This document shows, in pieces, positions 46,338 to 58,533 of a stretch of 64,000 bases of DNA. The notes under the pieces are model-generated. The model was not told the origin of the DNA. It made no database searches and saw only the letters and a program-made list of their open reading frames with translations. The DNA lies in contig NC_090255.1 in NCBI RefSeq assembly GCF_037325665.1, positions 19,656,281-19,720,280 of the forward strand, given 5' to 3'. The stretch is from Littorina saxatilis. Its lineage: Eukaryota; Mollusca; Gastropoda; Littorinimorpha; Littorinidae. Made by a program: the position numbers and the translations under genes. Within the stretch, counting starts at the first letter, position 1, and the number at the start of each line of letters is the position of its first letter.

Positions 46338-46390
46338 GAGAGAGAGAGAGAGAAAGAAAGAGAGAAAGAGAGAGAGAGGGGGAGAGAGAA
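46338..46390. repeat. (GA)n microsatellite bordering the LINE remnant
   Basis: GA with AAAG variants at the 5' end of the minus-strand LINE remnant. Confidence 0.85.
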
Positions 46391-46619
46391 TTTTTATAAT
46401 AAAACATGTTCATTTTAATAATAAATCGCCTTGGTAACTGTGAAACATTAATTCCCTGAAATGATGAAATTTGTGTACATATACATGTGTTTTTAGGCTC
46501 TAGCATGTTGGTGATTTCAGAACGTTAGACTCATATTACCCTAGTTTTAGAGTCTGCTCTCGAACGCACCTAGTAAATCTTTAGATGGCGACATATTCTC
46601 AGATAGTTAAAGGCACATA

Positions 46620-47062
46620 ACTGTATCATCGCTGTTTCTCATTCTTTGCTGCTGTGACCTGGAATTCCCTCCCCGCTCCCATCCGACATGCTCCCTCTTT
46701 CACTTCCTGTAAGACCCAACTGGAAACCAATCTGTTCATTCTTCATTGTTTTTAAGAAAACTTATCCAATTTTTGTAATATGTATGTGCTCATGCATTTC
46801 ATCTGGTGGTATGGGTGAGTGTGTGTCTGTGTGTGTGTCATGTGTATGTGTGTTATCAGCGATAGTGGCTGAGCTATTTATGTACAAAAACTATTTTTAC
46901 GTGTGTGCTTTGTATTAAATTCATGAATATACATTGAAAACTTTATCAATTGTATTAGTTTCTGTCAATGTTTATGTATATATATTTTTTTGAATTGTGT
47001 AATAACTTATTTATTAGGATTTGCGCCATTGAAATATCCTCATTATTATAATTATTATTACA
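46620..47062 (+). mobile_element. LINE 3'-end fragment, plus strand, with (ATT)n tail
   Basis: Short coding end AAVTWNSLPAPIRHAPSF, the C-terminal W-N-S-L-P signature of CR1/L2-like reverse transcriptase polyproteins, then a 3' UTR ending in ATTATTATAATTATTATTAC. Strongly 5'-truncated. Confidence 0.7.
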
Positions 47063-47307
47063 GTTACCCAGGTCGAATTGTATTCGTCTAATGTAATAAA
47101 ATGTGACTGCGTATAATGTATGAGGGGTCACAATCTGTACAAAAACTACCTAGTTAACCCTTTAAATCAAAATGAGAACCAATTCTGTGGGTTTTGGTGA
47201 CCAACATGATGAAAGGCACAGTCCTTCCCGTTTACTCGATTCGATTCACCGTCGCAGATCTGACTACATGACTGGAATGAGAGGATCTCTCCACTTGGAC
47301 ACATTAG

Positions 47308-47527
47308 GCCAAAAGAAAATAGTCTGTTTACGGAAACATAGGGGGAAAAAATAGGGTCGGTAGGTCAGGATTTTTTTTATTTTTTACTTTTTTTTAAACA
47401 TATCTTTAAGTTATTTTGCCAAAAAACTTTTTTTTTCCCCCAAATGCCCCAAAAAAGTCTAGGGTCGCGCGAAAAACATAGGGTCGGTCGGGATACCGTA
47501 AACAGACTTTTTTTTGGGGGGGGGGCC
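47308..47527. mobile_element. 220-bp MITE with AGTCTGTTTACGG arms
   Basis: GGCC-AAAA-AGTCTGTTTACGG at 47308 and its complement ending at 47527, with TTA next to each end as possible target duplication. Internal CATAGGG and AGGGTCGGT motifs are repeated. Confidence 0.6.
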
Positions 47528-47766
47528 TTACACAAATCAACGGCCTTGGTGCGTGTACAGGAATCAGCCTGGGTGTTGATTTTTGTTATGTGTCAAACTG
47601 CAGGGATGTAAAAGCCTGGCAAAATATATAATATGTAGTGAGACAAACTATTTTAATGGAGGCATTGGGGGAGAAAATTTAACAATGAACTGTTATGTAT
47701 AGATGGTGTCCTCAATGTGATATATTTGAAAGTTCTGCTACCTCACTGGTTTAGCTGTTATTTTGG

Positions 47767-48533
47767 TACAGTATTCGATTTTTGCAAACTTTTAATTAAT
47801 TTGTATCTATGAACTACATTGACGCTGCGATGGAGTGAGTACAGCAGGAAGAAATGATTGTTGGTGTGATTTGGGAGAACAGGTGGGTCGTTTTTCCCAA
47901 CCGCAACAGCTAACGTCCCACAGTGCAGATAGCAGATACCTCCCCAGCCATCCCGTCACTGACAGGGTATCCCGCTGCGGATCTCTAGCCTCCTCCGCTC
48001 GCCTCCGACGACGACCGTTGTCCCCAGGCGTTGACCGGTGCTGTCGCTGCTTCTCCGTGGTTCCACTTCTTTCTTCCAGCTCATCTGACTTCGTCCTCAC
48101 GTGCACTTGCCTTGACTACTGGATCTAATTTGAAGTGGCGATGGCAACACAGCGTATGGTTCTTCTTTGCAAACGCGCACGCAATTCAACTATCTCTTGG
48201 AACTGACAGTTACTTGCTGTTGCTTTCAGCCGAGCGTTATTCCTCCGTTCGGTGTGCGCAGACTTTTTGGCTACTAACCGAAACTTTCCTTCTCGTTGCC
48301 AACCAACCTAGTCTAAAACCAATCGTAAGCCTTGTCTTTCCGCGATTCTCGACACGAGAATGGTAATCATTGAAGTTCATACCTAGATAGCTTCATTTAT
48401 TACCTAACTCCTTACGTTCTCAATAATAATGAACAAAGTAATCTATCAATAACATCAAAAATAAAACAAGAGGCGAAGCCATCAAGGCTCACGTAAGAAA
48501 TCGACAAACAGTAACACAAACTCAATCACTCCG

Positions 48534-48620
<87 letters not shown>

Positions 48621-49370
48621 GCATAGGTGAAACTATGCAAGAAAGCGAGACACTAGATCTAGATCTGTCTGTCTGCATGTAGCCTACTTACAAGGACACG
48701 ACTGCCAACTAGTCTCGGCGCGCTCAAAATAATAATGACCGAGACTTTCAGTACTTCCTTCGCGTGACGTCTAACCCTCTTACGTCATAATGTGACGTCG
48801 ATGTAATGTGACGTCTTCAAATGTTAGAGTTTCTACCACAGACATACACACGCACAGACGCACGCACGCACGCACGCACGCACAGACAGACAAAGTTACG
48901 ATCGCATAGGCTACACTTACGTGAGCCAATAATATGTTTTGAAGGAAACTCCTTCAAGGTACACGAGAACCTCCTGACGACAATCAAAATGACGTCAATT
49001 GACAGCGAAACTTTTGACGTAATTACACTTCGGCTTCCGTCAACCCATAGGCATTCGCCGCATTACATAACTTGACCATAGGTGCCCGACGGTTTTCATA
49101 AGCGACATATGACTGCTTTGATGGAAGAACTCGTTATTTGTATCGATCTGAATAACTTTGCGTACATTTTCGCAACATACGCCTCAACAGCTTCCTTCCC
49201 AAACAAGAAATCCGTATTACACATGAAGCTGGAAACATGGGAAAAACGACCCACCTGTTCTCCCAAATCACACCAACAATCATTTCTTCCTGCTGTACTC
49301 ACTCCATCGCAGCGTCAATGTAGTTCATAGATACAAATTAATTAAAAGTTTGCAAAAATCGAATACTGTA
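47767..49370. mobile_element. 1.6-kb unit with perfectly identical 133-bp inverted arms
   Basis: 47767-47899 and 49238-49370 are exact reverse complements over 133 bases (outer ends TACAGTATTCG / CGAATACTGTA). The interior, 1.34 kb, is not symmetrical: a GC-richer part (47900-48130), a (CA)n tract (48536-48614) and GACGTCA-rich DNA (48770-48815). No transposase frame and no clear target duplication. The arms give the same short ORF end on opposite strands. Could be a recent TIR transposon, a locally inverted duplication, or gene-converted arms. Confidence 0.75.
48536..48614. repeat. (CA)n microsatellite
   Basis: About 39 CA units inside the inverted-arm unit. Confidence 0.95.
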
Positions 49371-51395
49371 TGTAAAAAAAAAGATCATGCGTTTTAGTTC
49401 TGTGAAAGTCAAAGATGTTCGATCGGTTGGTTGATTTTTCAAAAGATTGTGTGTGTATGGTAACATCCTTACCTTGTGGAATTGAAATTTTTTATTTTAA
49501 TTATTATTATTATTATTGAATCGACAGTATACTAGTTTAATGGGATAGTGCATGAATTGATACACTTGCCTTGTACTTCTTGCGTTGTGATGTGTTTTGA
49601 TTTTGTGTTATCTTCTTGTGTCTTCTATAATTGAACTAAAGTATGTTGATTAATTTGATGACGTTTTGTGCAAATGTGTATGGTATTTATATGGTTTGAA
49701 TGTTTGTTAAAGACAGTTGTGTTACAACAAGGCCAGTAGTTCTTTTTAGATTTATGTTATTTTTAAATATTGGGAATTTTCAGTCGGAACATAGATTAGG
49801 TTAATAGAGTTCTGAAAAATAAAGTTTCAGGCAGTGATGTTAATCAAAACGATTCTTATTTAGAAATGGTTTTGAAACAGTTTACTTATTTTCGTATATA
49901 TTGTTCATATTCTAATGAATTATGGTGGTATTGTCTTCGTTTAGAAGTATTGATGGTTAATTTTGTTGAAAGGTAAATGTTGTATTTGGTAATATTTAAA
50001 GTTTAGATGCACTATCACCATTTAGCAGCTTCAGGTAATGTGAGGATGATTCGCTACATTTGATTACAAACTAAAAGATGTACAGAATACACTAAAACCG
50101 AAAGTCGGGACACAAAAACAAAACTACAGAGACAGGTAGATCACTGTATTCAATGAATTCTTTTATTGGTCAAGTGACACAAGCACTTGATGACAAATAT
50201 TATTTGATTTTGATTATAATCATGATGTTTTCTTCCATGCAAACAAAGTCATTGCCCGCTATAGCAAAACCAGAAATAAGAAATGAAAAAAGAAAGAAAA
50301 CAGACCACCAAGTAAAGCCAAGGACAAGGTTAAATCGAACGTGAGTAGGGCATGAGAAAAAGATTCCTCCAGTGTGTAACACCTGATGAAAACCATGGCA
50401 TTAAAACAAATTGTACATTCAAATAATGAAAACTGATCGACTCCTATCTTGATTCTTGACTTGTATATATGTCAGATAAATCTACTATGCATTTTTCCTT
50501 TAAGTGTGTTTTCGCAGTTACTGTACGCACACTTTCTTTACTCTTCAAATATGTATGCAGTGTATATTGAGTGACCTGCCTCGTGAGTAGTGGGAAGGTA
50601 TCAGTTTTGCTGGTGGTAGTTGCTCTTGTAGTAATGTTCATCGTCTTATATTCTAACTGTCGTCGTCGTCCTATTAGTAGTAAATGCTGTATACATAGCA
50701 GCCACATATTAAGTATACCTACCAGTAGTACACTAGTCTAAGCAATATTGTTAAAAGTATCAGCCAAGAGAGGGAATCAAAGAGGAGGGTATAGTCCGGC
50801 TGATGACCCAGCGGTAGATATACAATAGATATACACAGCTTTCAAGGACGCCTGAAATATGACTGCAAAGAAACTGTGTAAAGAACTATGGTAGCAATTG
50901 CGTCTGCTATTATGATTGGCTTACAACACATAATTATGTTATTCAACCTTTAAATGAGGGAGTACTGATGTGGAAAAAAAATAATACCAATCAAGGCGGG
51001 CGTGATTTGTACTGGACATATAGTCAAAAGGCCACACAGGCTTTGAAAAAAAGTTAAAGATGAAATTTCTTTGAATCGAATGCTTGGTTAGATGAAACAT
51101 CATTTCGAAGAAGTACGGAACAAAACGTTTTTTTAAAACTAATAAAACTTCTACTTCGTGTGGCGCCCTCTCTTTTAGTGGCAGAAGAAAATGTAAGATT
51201 TTAAGGAAGAAAAAGCCGTTAACGGCTTAGATTTTACGCTCAGCCTGTTGTTGGCGAATGTTTAAACGTGTTTTGTTTTTTTATCGATGCTGGTTCTCTC
51301 GTTATCAAAGGGGGTGAAGCGCTATTTGAAGATGTGAAAAACAAAGGGGCCTGAGAGAACAACAAGCGTTGATATGAACAAGTCACTTTCATCCT
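49371..51395. other. Region without recognised gene
   Basis: AT-rich DNA with an (ATT)n tract near 49500-49518. Short ORFs only, none with recognisable domains. Probably decayed repeat. Confidence 0.5.
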
Positions 51396-51775
51396 CTTAA
51401 TCAAACGAGGCAGAGCGTTATTACCTTAATCAGACGAGGCAGAGCGTTATTACCTTAATCAGACGAGGCAGAGCGTTATTACCTTAATCAGACGAGGCAG
51501 AGCGTTATTACCTTAATCAGACGAGGCAGAGGGTTATTACCTTAATCAGACGAGGCAGAGCGTTATTACCTTAATCAGACGAGGCAGAACGATATAATCT
51601 TAATCGAATGAGGCAGAGCAATAGTATCTCAATATGATGAGGCAGAGTTATATTATTTTAATAAAATGAGACCGAGCGCATATTATCTTAATCGAATGAG
51701 GCAGAGCAATATTACCTCGATCAAATGAGGCAGAGTTATATTATTTTAATAACATGAGACAGAGCGCATATTGGT
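51396..51775. repeat. 29-bp minisatellite
   Basis: About seven near-identical 29-bp units built on TTAATCAGACGAGGCAGAGC (51396-51600), followed by about five diverged units with AATGAGGCAGAG cores and irregular spacing up to about 51775. It ends close to the TA-flanked element. Confidence 0.9.
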
Positions 51776-51794
51776 TCCACATAACTCCAAATTA

Positions 51795-52878
51795 CAGTCT
51801 GAATCGGTTATAACGTAACTCAGGGGAAACTGTTTTGTATACGTTATAACCGGTCTACGATATAATCGGTTAGATGGGTTATAACGTAGATAAGAGGAAA
51901 CAATACGTTATAACCGTTATAATACGTTTCTCCCTTTTTAACGTTCATATGGTAAATTGTGGTCAAATAAGTGTTGTTTTCTGTTGCATACGTCATATTC
52001 GTCCTATCATTGAACTTTTCATTAGAGGGTACTGTCATAATCGGACATGAGAGAGAGAAAGACAGATAGCGGGGGAGGGGGGGGGAGAGAGGGGGGGGGG
52101 GAGAGAGAATCCAGGTAAGAAACGGAGTTGCAACATGTACGTCTTTTTATTTTCGTAAAAACATGTTTAATTAAAGAAGTTTTTCGAAATTTGTAAACTA
52201 AAACGAGGTGTCAATAAAAAAAAAACTTATTTCAAACAAACCCTCTAATTTGAGGGATAAATCATAAAAGTCGCTCATGAATCGTTCAAATAATAGTGAA
52301 AGAAAATACGATTATTTCTAGAAAGTGTACCTTTACTGTGTATCACGTTTACAATAATATTCAAGTTACCACGTAATAATCTTGTAATCAGTCTTTGTAG
52401 AGCACATCATTGTAGAAGCTACGTCTTTTTACAGTAAAAAACCCGGAAAAGACAATTTCGAGAAAATGGCCTTGTAATTTGTTTAGAGTTTGATAATCAA
52501 TCGATTGGTTAGCATTCAACATTAAACACGTTTAAGGGTATTCTCCGACTAAAATTTAACAATTACTCAATAAGTTAGTGTCTAGGGAATGCATTTCAGC
52601 AACAACAACAAAATCCTAGATTTTGACCACTTTTAGAAAATAGCCTATAACTCGGAAGTGCCGCTTTATTATGATGTCTGAATACGTTCTAACCGGATCT
52701 TTTTCTGGCGTGGGAACAACAAATGTATACGCTATTATCGATCTACGTTATAGCCGGTTACGTTATAACCGATTCAAATTTAGTGAAAAATAAGAACAGC
52801 GCTGGCCGGGAAAAAAATAAAATGTACTTTATAACCGATGTACGTTATAACCGGTTACGTTATAACCAATTCCGACTG
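51795..52878. mobile_element. 1.08-kb pogo/Tigger-like MITE with TA duplication
   Basis: Inverted ends CAGTCTGAATCGGTTATAAC at 51795 and the complement of CAGTCGGAATTGGTTATAAC ending 52878, each next to TA. CAGT ends with a TA target are typical of the pogo branch of Tc1/mariner. Subterminal GTTATAACCGG motifs are repeated in both halves. Interior has a G-rich stretch (52070-52103) and no transposase. Confidence 0.75.
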
Positions 52879-53151
52879 TACTCTTGTTGTGCATTTGTTG
52901 TACACATTTAGAGAGCTGGCATTATTATGTTTCCTATATGCTAATAATGGTGAAATAAACGTTCAAACTGCTTCATCAGTGGTCATTATAAATGCTAATG
53001 TTTCGTTTTACTAACTTGAACTCTTCTTTTATATCAAAGTATTTATTTTCAGAAAAATAAAGAAAACAATTTTATCTAAGGTTTTTCTATCAAGTTTGAA
53101 AGCTTGAATCTTGTAACATATAAATGTGTCTGAGTGGTTGCCTGTTTGTAC

Positions 53152-53152
<1 letters not shown>

Positions 53153-53215
<63 letters not shown>
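53153..53215. repeat. (TG)n microsatellite
   Basis: About 32 TG units; nearby 53400-53560 is CA/TG-rich too. Confidence 0.9.
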
Positions 53216-53218
<3 letters not shown>

Positions 53219-54080
53219 TGGGTGTTTGTTTGTGTGTTTGTGCGCGCGAGGACAAGGCCGTTTTAAAATATTAATAGATTGTTTATTTTCTGCATCTTCT
53301 AAACAGCGGTAAGAACAGATGAACTGATGAGATTTTGACCTGAACAAAGCTGAAGAGTCCTCCTGTTAGCTCTGCCGGTACTTTCATAAATCTGTCATCT
53401 TGAGAAGCACGCTCGCACACAATCTAACTCAAACAAACACTTACACAAACACTAACACGGACGCACGCACACACACACATAAATTCACACACACAATTAC
53501 AAGTCAATCAATCAAACAAACACTTACACACGCCGACAGACACATTGGGTGTGTATGTGTGTGTGTGTGTGTGTTTGCTCATTGTGTGTAAGTTGGGAAG
53601 CGGCAGATGTTGCCACTCTTTATAATGCAACATCGCTTTTTGTGCACGAGCAATTCTTCCGTGTACTGCCAAAAAGCATTAAGTCCAAATTTGCTAAAAA
53701 TGAGATTTTTGTCGTATATCACATTAAAAACAAAGGCGCATCTTTTGTCAAATTTTCCCTGTTGTGCGGTCAATTATAATCAATTTTTTTTTTAAACGTA
53801 AGTCCTCTGACTTTAACACTTTCTACCCCACCTATGTTGACCAAGTTTATTTTGGCCGAGACCAGCTGTGCTGCAGCAGGTCACTCAGAATTGTAGTAAC
53901 TGTGTAGTAACTGTGTATCAACACGCTGAAATGTAAGTGTTAGATGGACGTTACAGGAAGCGACTGAAGCTAACAGTCTGAGCGGATATATCCGAACCTG
54001 GTCAGATAGAGCCATATGAGTGGGTACGGATATATCCGTACCTGGGAGACAATGAGTTAATCATGAGTTAGACATACAAA

Positions 54081-54085
<5 letters not shown>
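53216..54085. other. Region without recognised gene
   Basis: Contains CA-rich simple sequence (53465-53500), and near 53975-54045 two copies of the palindrome CGGATATATCCG about 50 bp apart within what looks like a decayed interspersed repeat. No coding structure. Confidence 0.5.
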
Positions 54086-54142
<57 letters not shown>

Positions 54143-54250
54143 TACACACACATACAAACACACACACACACACACACACGTGTGCGTACGCATGTGAATG
54201 TGTGCGTGCATCCGTGCGTGTGTGTGTGTGTGTGTGCGTGTGCGCGCGTG
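54086..54250. repeat. (CA)n / (TG)n inverted microsatellite pair
   Basis: CA run 54086-54178 followed within a few bases by TG-rich 54180-54250, so the two can pair as a hairpin. Confidence 0.85.
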
Positions 54251-54685
54251 TCACTGCGCAATGTGCAAGATGATAGGCATTCCGTTTGATAAATAGTCAT
54301 CAGTATGGGTTCAACCACTTTGGTATGACACTAAACTCGACACAAAAAGTATTGAACCAATGTTCGTACCCCAACCAAAACATTCATTCCAGTGTCATTT
54401 CATTCAAACTGTCTATGCCATTTAAGGGCTTCCACCAGGCTATCTGGCACATTTTTTGGATCAAAGATTTCTTGTGGTCACGTAACCGTCACGGAAGAAG
54501 AATACAAAGAGCATAATTGTAAAGTTATGATGTTGCCCAATAAAAATGCTCATTTATTATTTATTATTATTACTACAAGTACCTAACATCGACCTGACTT
54601 AAAGGTTGCGTACCGATTAAGAATTCCACTAAAAATCAGAATTCGGGCGCAACTTAGCAACTTTTACATGCTGGTAGAAACCCAT

Positions 54686-54698
54686 GTATGTGTGTGTG

Positions 54699-54755
<57 letters not shown>

Positions 54756-54870
54756 ATGTATGCATGCGTGCATGTAAGTGTGTGTGTGCACGGTGTGTGT
54801 GTGCGTGTGCATGTAAGTGTGCGTGTGCACGGTGTGTGTGTGTGTGTGTTTGTGTGTATGTGTGTGTGTG
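54686..54870. repeat. (TG)n compound microsatellite
   Basis: TG run 54686-54752 then two copies of a GTAAGTGTG...GCACGG unit about 40 bp apart and more TG. Confidence 0.85.
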
Positions 54871-55393
54871 CAATATCAAAGAACTTACGGTTATCTCTTG
54901 TTACTCTTACTGAGAGGTTTATAAAGATACATTTTAGACTCGGCAACAACTTGAGACTGGTCGTATCACACAGCGAGAGACTGTCCTCAGCGAGAGATGC
55001 GGTTCGGTCAATGGATCACTGTCGAAACAGTTTGGTGCGAAGGTTTGTTTTCTGGTAATTCTATGGATTTCTTCAAATTGTATTATTGGTTTATGCTTTG
55101 CACTGTGGTTTGATAAGGTATGCTTTTTCTTGGTTATGCAGTAGTGAGCCCCCGTCCTTTTGCTTGCAGACGCACACGTGAACTTTATCACAAGTTGTGG
55201 TCACGTTTTCGATCATAATGTACCACTAAACAACTTTATCGTAAATAAGAGAGAAAATGGTTTTTTTCTTGCACTTGACATTATATTATACCCAATTAAT
55301 CAAAATCATGTTCGTAACATCACCCCTTTCCCCCGGGAAAAAAATATTATACGAAGTGTAGTATTTTTTTGTATCAAACACATTATTGATATA
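54871..55393. other. Region without recognised gene
   Basis: No coding structure or repeat family recognised. Confidence 0.5.
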
Positions 55394-55397
55394 TTAA

Positions 55398-58300
55398 AGG
55401 ACCAGACCACGCTGTTTTAAAGGTTATTAGAACCACTAACCGATGACTGAAGGTTAGAGAAATGCACCTAAAGATTCCAAAAATGTAAAGAAATTCACCG
55501 ATTCGTAGCTTTATCATTGTGATTTAATTAAAAACGTTCCGCCAAATTCGTCTGCTAAACGAGACTTCGAAATGGCCGCCAGTAGACGAGAACCGGCTGT
55601 GACGTCATTTCGTGTACAGCCGCTTAGGCTCAAGTGGGCGTTTGCCTTCATCGAGCATCAACAACACGCCGAAGGAATGCGCACGGCTGCTGATAGCTAT
55701 GAAGTATAGAAAAAAGGTTCAGGCATCAGTTGTCACCTTTTTCCGATGGGCTTACAACTTCTGCAGCAAGACTGATTAACTGGAAACGGCCAACACGATG
55801 TGCTGTGTTTTGCGACACTTTCTTCCAATGTGAACGCAGTTAAGCCGGCAAGAAAACCTGGCACACACAAAACAGCTGTTGCCTGACGCAGTTCCAGTTC
55901 CGACAATTGTTGACCACTCACAGGAGGTCAGAAACCGGATACCAATGTCATCAGAACGATCTGCTTTCACTAAACGCAGACGAAAGGAAGTGAGTACATG
56001 TATACTGAATGTGTTCTGTAAGGGATAGGGGTTCAGTGTCACTGGGCGTTTTTGTCAGACTGACAGTATTTGTAGTGGAATGGCATCTGTTCCTAATTTT
56101 AAGCACATGTGTTAAGATTACAGATTAAAACATATATCTGTTACTACATGTCCGTCCCCATGCACCCACCTTAAAGTTCCCTCTCTCTCTCCCTCTTTTA
56201 CACTCACCTGGGTAATCGATGAGTCTCAGGTTTAATCAGTGTCCGTCCATATACACATAGACATTCACACAAACACACACACGTTGTTATAGTTGTTATC
56301 TTTTAATTCAGTGTTGTATTAAATGGATAAAGAAATCGTTAATACAGCAAGCTTGCATGAATAATTTGCTGTTGTCCTTTTTTTCAGATCAGGTTCTGTA
56401 ATACAGTAATTATAATTAATACAAGTAACGTCCTCCCAGGTAACTAGGGACCTATATTGGGACATGATTTTTTATACAATGTTAAAAGTGTAGGGTGTAA
56501 TGGGGGGGAGGGGGACTGGAGGGTGACGGGGTGTAGTCGCTAATAAATTTAAAGGTGCGTTTATTATCTAATATACCAGACATTTTGTTTTGGCTGGTGT
56601 ACAGAATAACATCACATAAAATCGCACTCGCAAAACATACAAAACACATAAAATGTACACATCAGTACACACATAACCCAAACCACACATATCCATACCA
56701 GCACCATCACACACATATCCACATACATACTCTAGTTTGTACATTATAAAAATAAATACATTATGATTAATATCATTACTAGTCAACTTAAATTAAGGCT
56801 CAAAATAGGTCTTAAGATGGATGTTATTTTGTGTAATGAAGAGATTATAAAAACCAAAAAAAGCTATGAGAAAGAAAAGTATGAAAGAATTATGCCCATT
56901 CTCCAGTGAAAGTTCTGCTGATTGTGGTAACTTTTTTTTCTGTCTAAAACAGGCATCAGGTTAACTGAACGAGCTGTTTGAGGGGGTGGTGATCCTAACA
57001 CTGGCCTATGGCAACACTGGCCTATGGCAGCTACAACAAAGCTCTGCATACACAGCAAGACTACAATGCAACAGTGCCCAGACTTTGACTGCTACAGCTA
57101 GACCAGTTGACTAAATGTGCAACAAAACCCTAATCATCAGACATTTTACAACAGCAAACTTCAACAGTCCTTTTACTTTCCTGAATGTCATTATTATTTA
57201 TTAAAACATGCATCTAGAGCAATATACATATAAATCTTCTTTTATTAAAGTTCACCTGAAATTCAGGCTGCTTTCCCATGCAAAGTACAAATGCAAGTGT
57301 CCATAAACCAGGGTTTAATACATGTAGTATGTGAGTGAGTTCTGATGAAAAAGTGATTGTGTTGTAATATTGGTTATTACTGAGTGTTGATGTTACAATG
57401 ATTACATTATAAAAACAACAACAACAGAACAATGTGAAGAGCAAACTTCTTCTGTGGGCATGCAAGTGAGTTAATCTTGTGTGTGTGTGAAACTATATTT
57501 GACTGAGTGTCACATTTAAATGACAACAGTTTTCTTGATAGCCTTTAAAAACAACAACAAATACATACATTTAAAAATCAAACAAATACAGGCACCTCAA
57601 AAAAAGTTGTATACATGTACACCTTCGTGGCTGGTGATGCATTCTTGCTCCCCTGCAAGTTTTCATTCTACAATGTACCTCAGGCTAGCTTCCTCTCTCT
57701 CTCAAATCTGCCCCTCCCACACAATACAACAGGTACAGTGGCCACTCTGACACCAGTCTCTGAAATAATCAAGAACAGTTAAAACTGCGATGAGCTGTTG
57801 TTCTTTTACTCGTGAATGCAATGCATGAACACTTAAACAATATCCCACTTATTCGCGAGTGCGTTGACAAGGCGAGAGTGAAAACATAGCACAGACTCGA
57901 AAGCAGACGATAAGTTCAGCACAGAGAGCGGGCGTGTTTACCTTTGATCGCTGAGACAAACAGAGTCGCAATTTTCATCGTCACTGTCTTTTCACTACTG
58001 CTGGAAGTGGCCTCCGCTCCTCATCTTTCATGCTTGATTCGAGGAGAGAAACTGGTAGTTCGAACATGTACGGTTCAATTTCGTCTGCAGTCACGCTTGT
58101 TGCCATGTTGGTAAACGGCATCTTTACACTGTGTGACTGACGTCACGGATAATTTATTCATAAGCCAGTCTCGCGAAGATCACGCAGCACAATGGCGGGT
58201 CGTTTTGGAGAAGAAATCCGTCGCTTCGGTCACAAAATTCGTCGGATTACGGCCTTACAAGATTCCGAAGTAAACCAAACATTGTTGAAGACGGTAAGAA

Positions 58301-58398
58301 AGTGGTTTTCTAACTAACTGCAAACATCGGGAAGTGTTCGGTCGCGCAGGAACACGATTCGAAGCGTTTTTGACGCTAAAACAGCATGGTCTGGACCT
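55398..58398. mobile_element. 3.0-kb TTAA-flanked (piggyBac-like) element
   Basis: Ends AGGACCAGACCACGCTGTTT (55398) and the complement of AGGTCCAGACCATGCTGTTT (58398), two mismatches in 22, each next to TTAA (55394-55397 and 58399-58402). Near the right end, minus strand, ATG at about 58107 opens MATSVTADEIEPYMFELP, a start I recall from transposon proteins of invertebrates with P2X7-like zinc regions; it shifts frame soon after. Close to the right end on the plus strand a short ORF MAGRFGEEIRRFGHKIRR stops at a possible donor GTAAGA (58309). No transposase catalytic domain is readable in the middle, so it is decayed or non-autonomous. Confidence 0.75.
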
Positions 58399-58533
58399 TT
58401 AACAATGTTCCGGTATCCAGTGTGCAAATGATCCTTTGTTACAGTCACAAAATCACAAAGATAATTAAAAAAAATTCAAAACTGGAATCAAAATACGTCG
58501 TTGACTAATTCAGAACATCCAAAATCGACTTTC

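Noticed and set aside
48031-48366. ORFs of about 100 codons within the inverted-arm unit
   Set aside because: Overlapping frames on both strands with no homology; ends come from the inverted arms.
51396-51600. CRISPR-like array of 29-bp repeats
   Set aside because: Units are contiguous with no unique spacers; it is a minisatellite.
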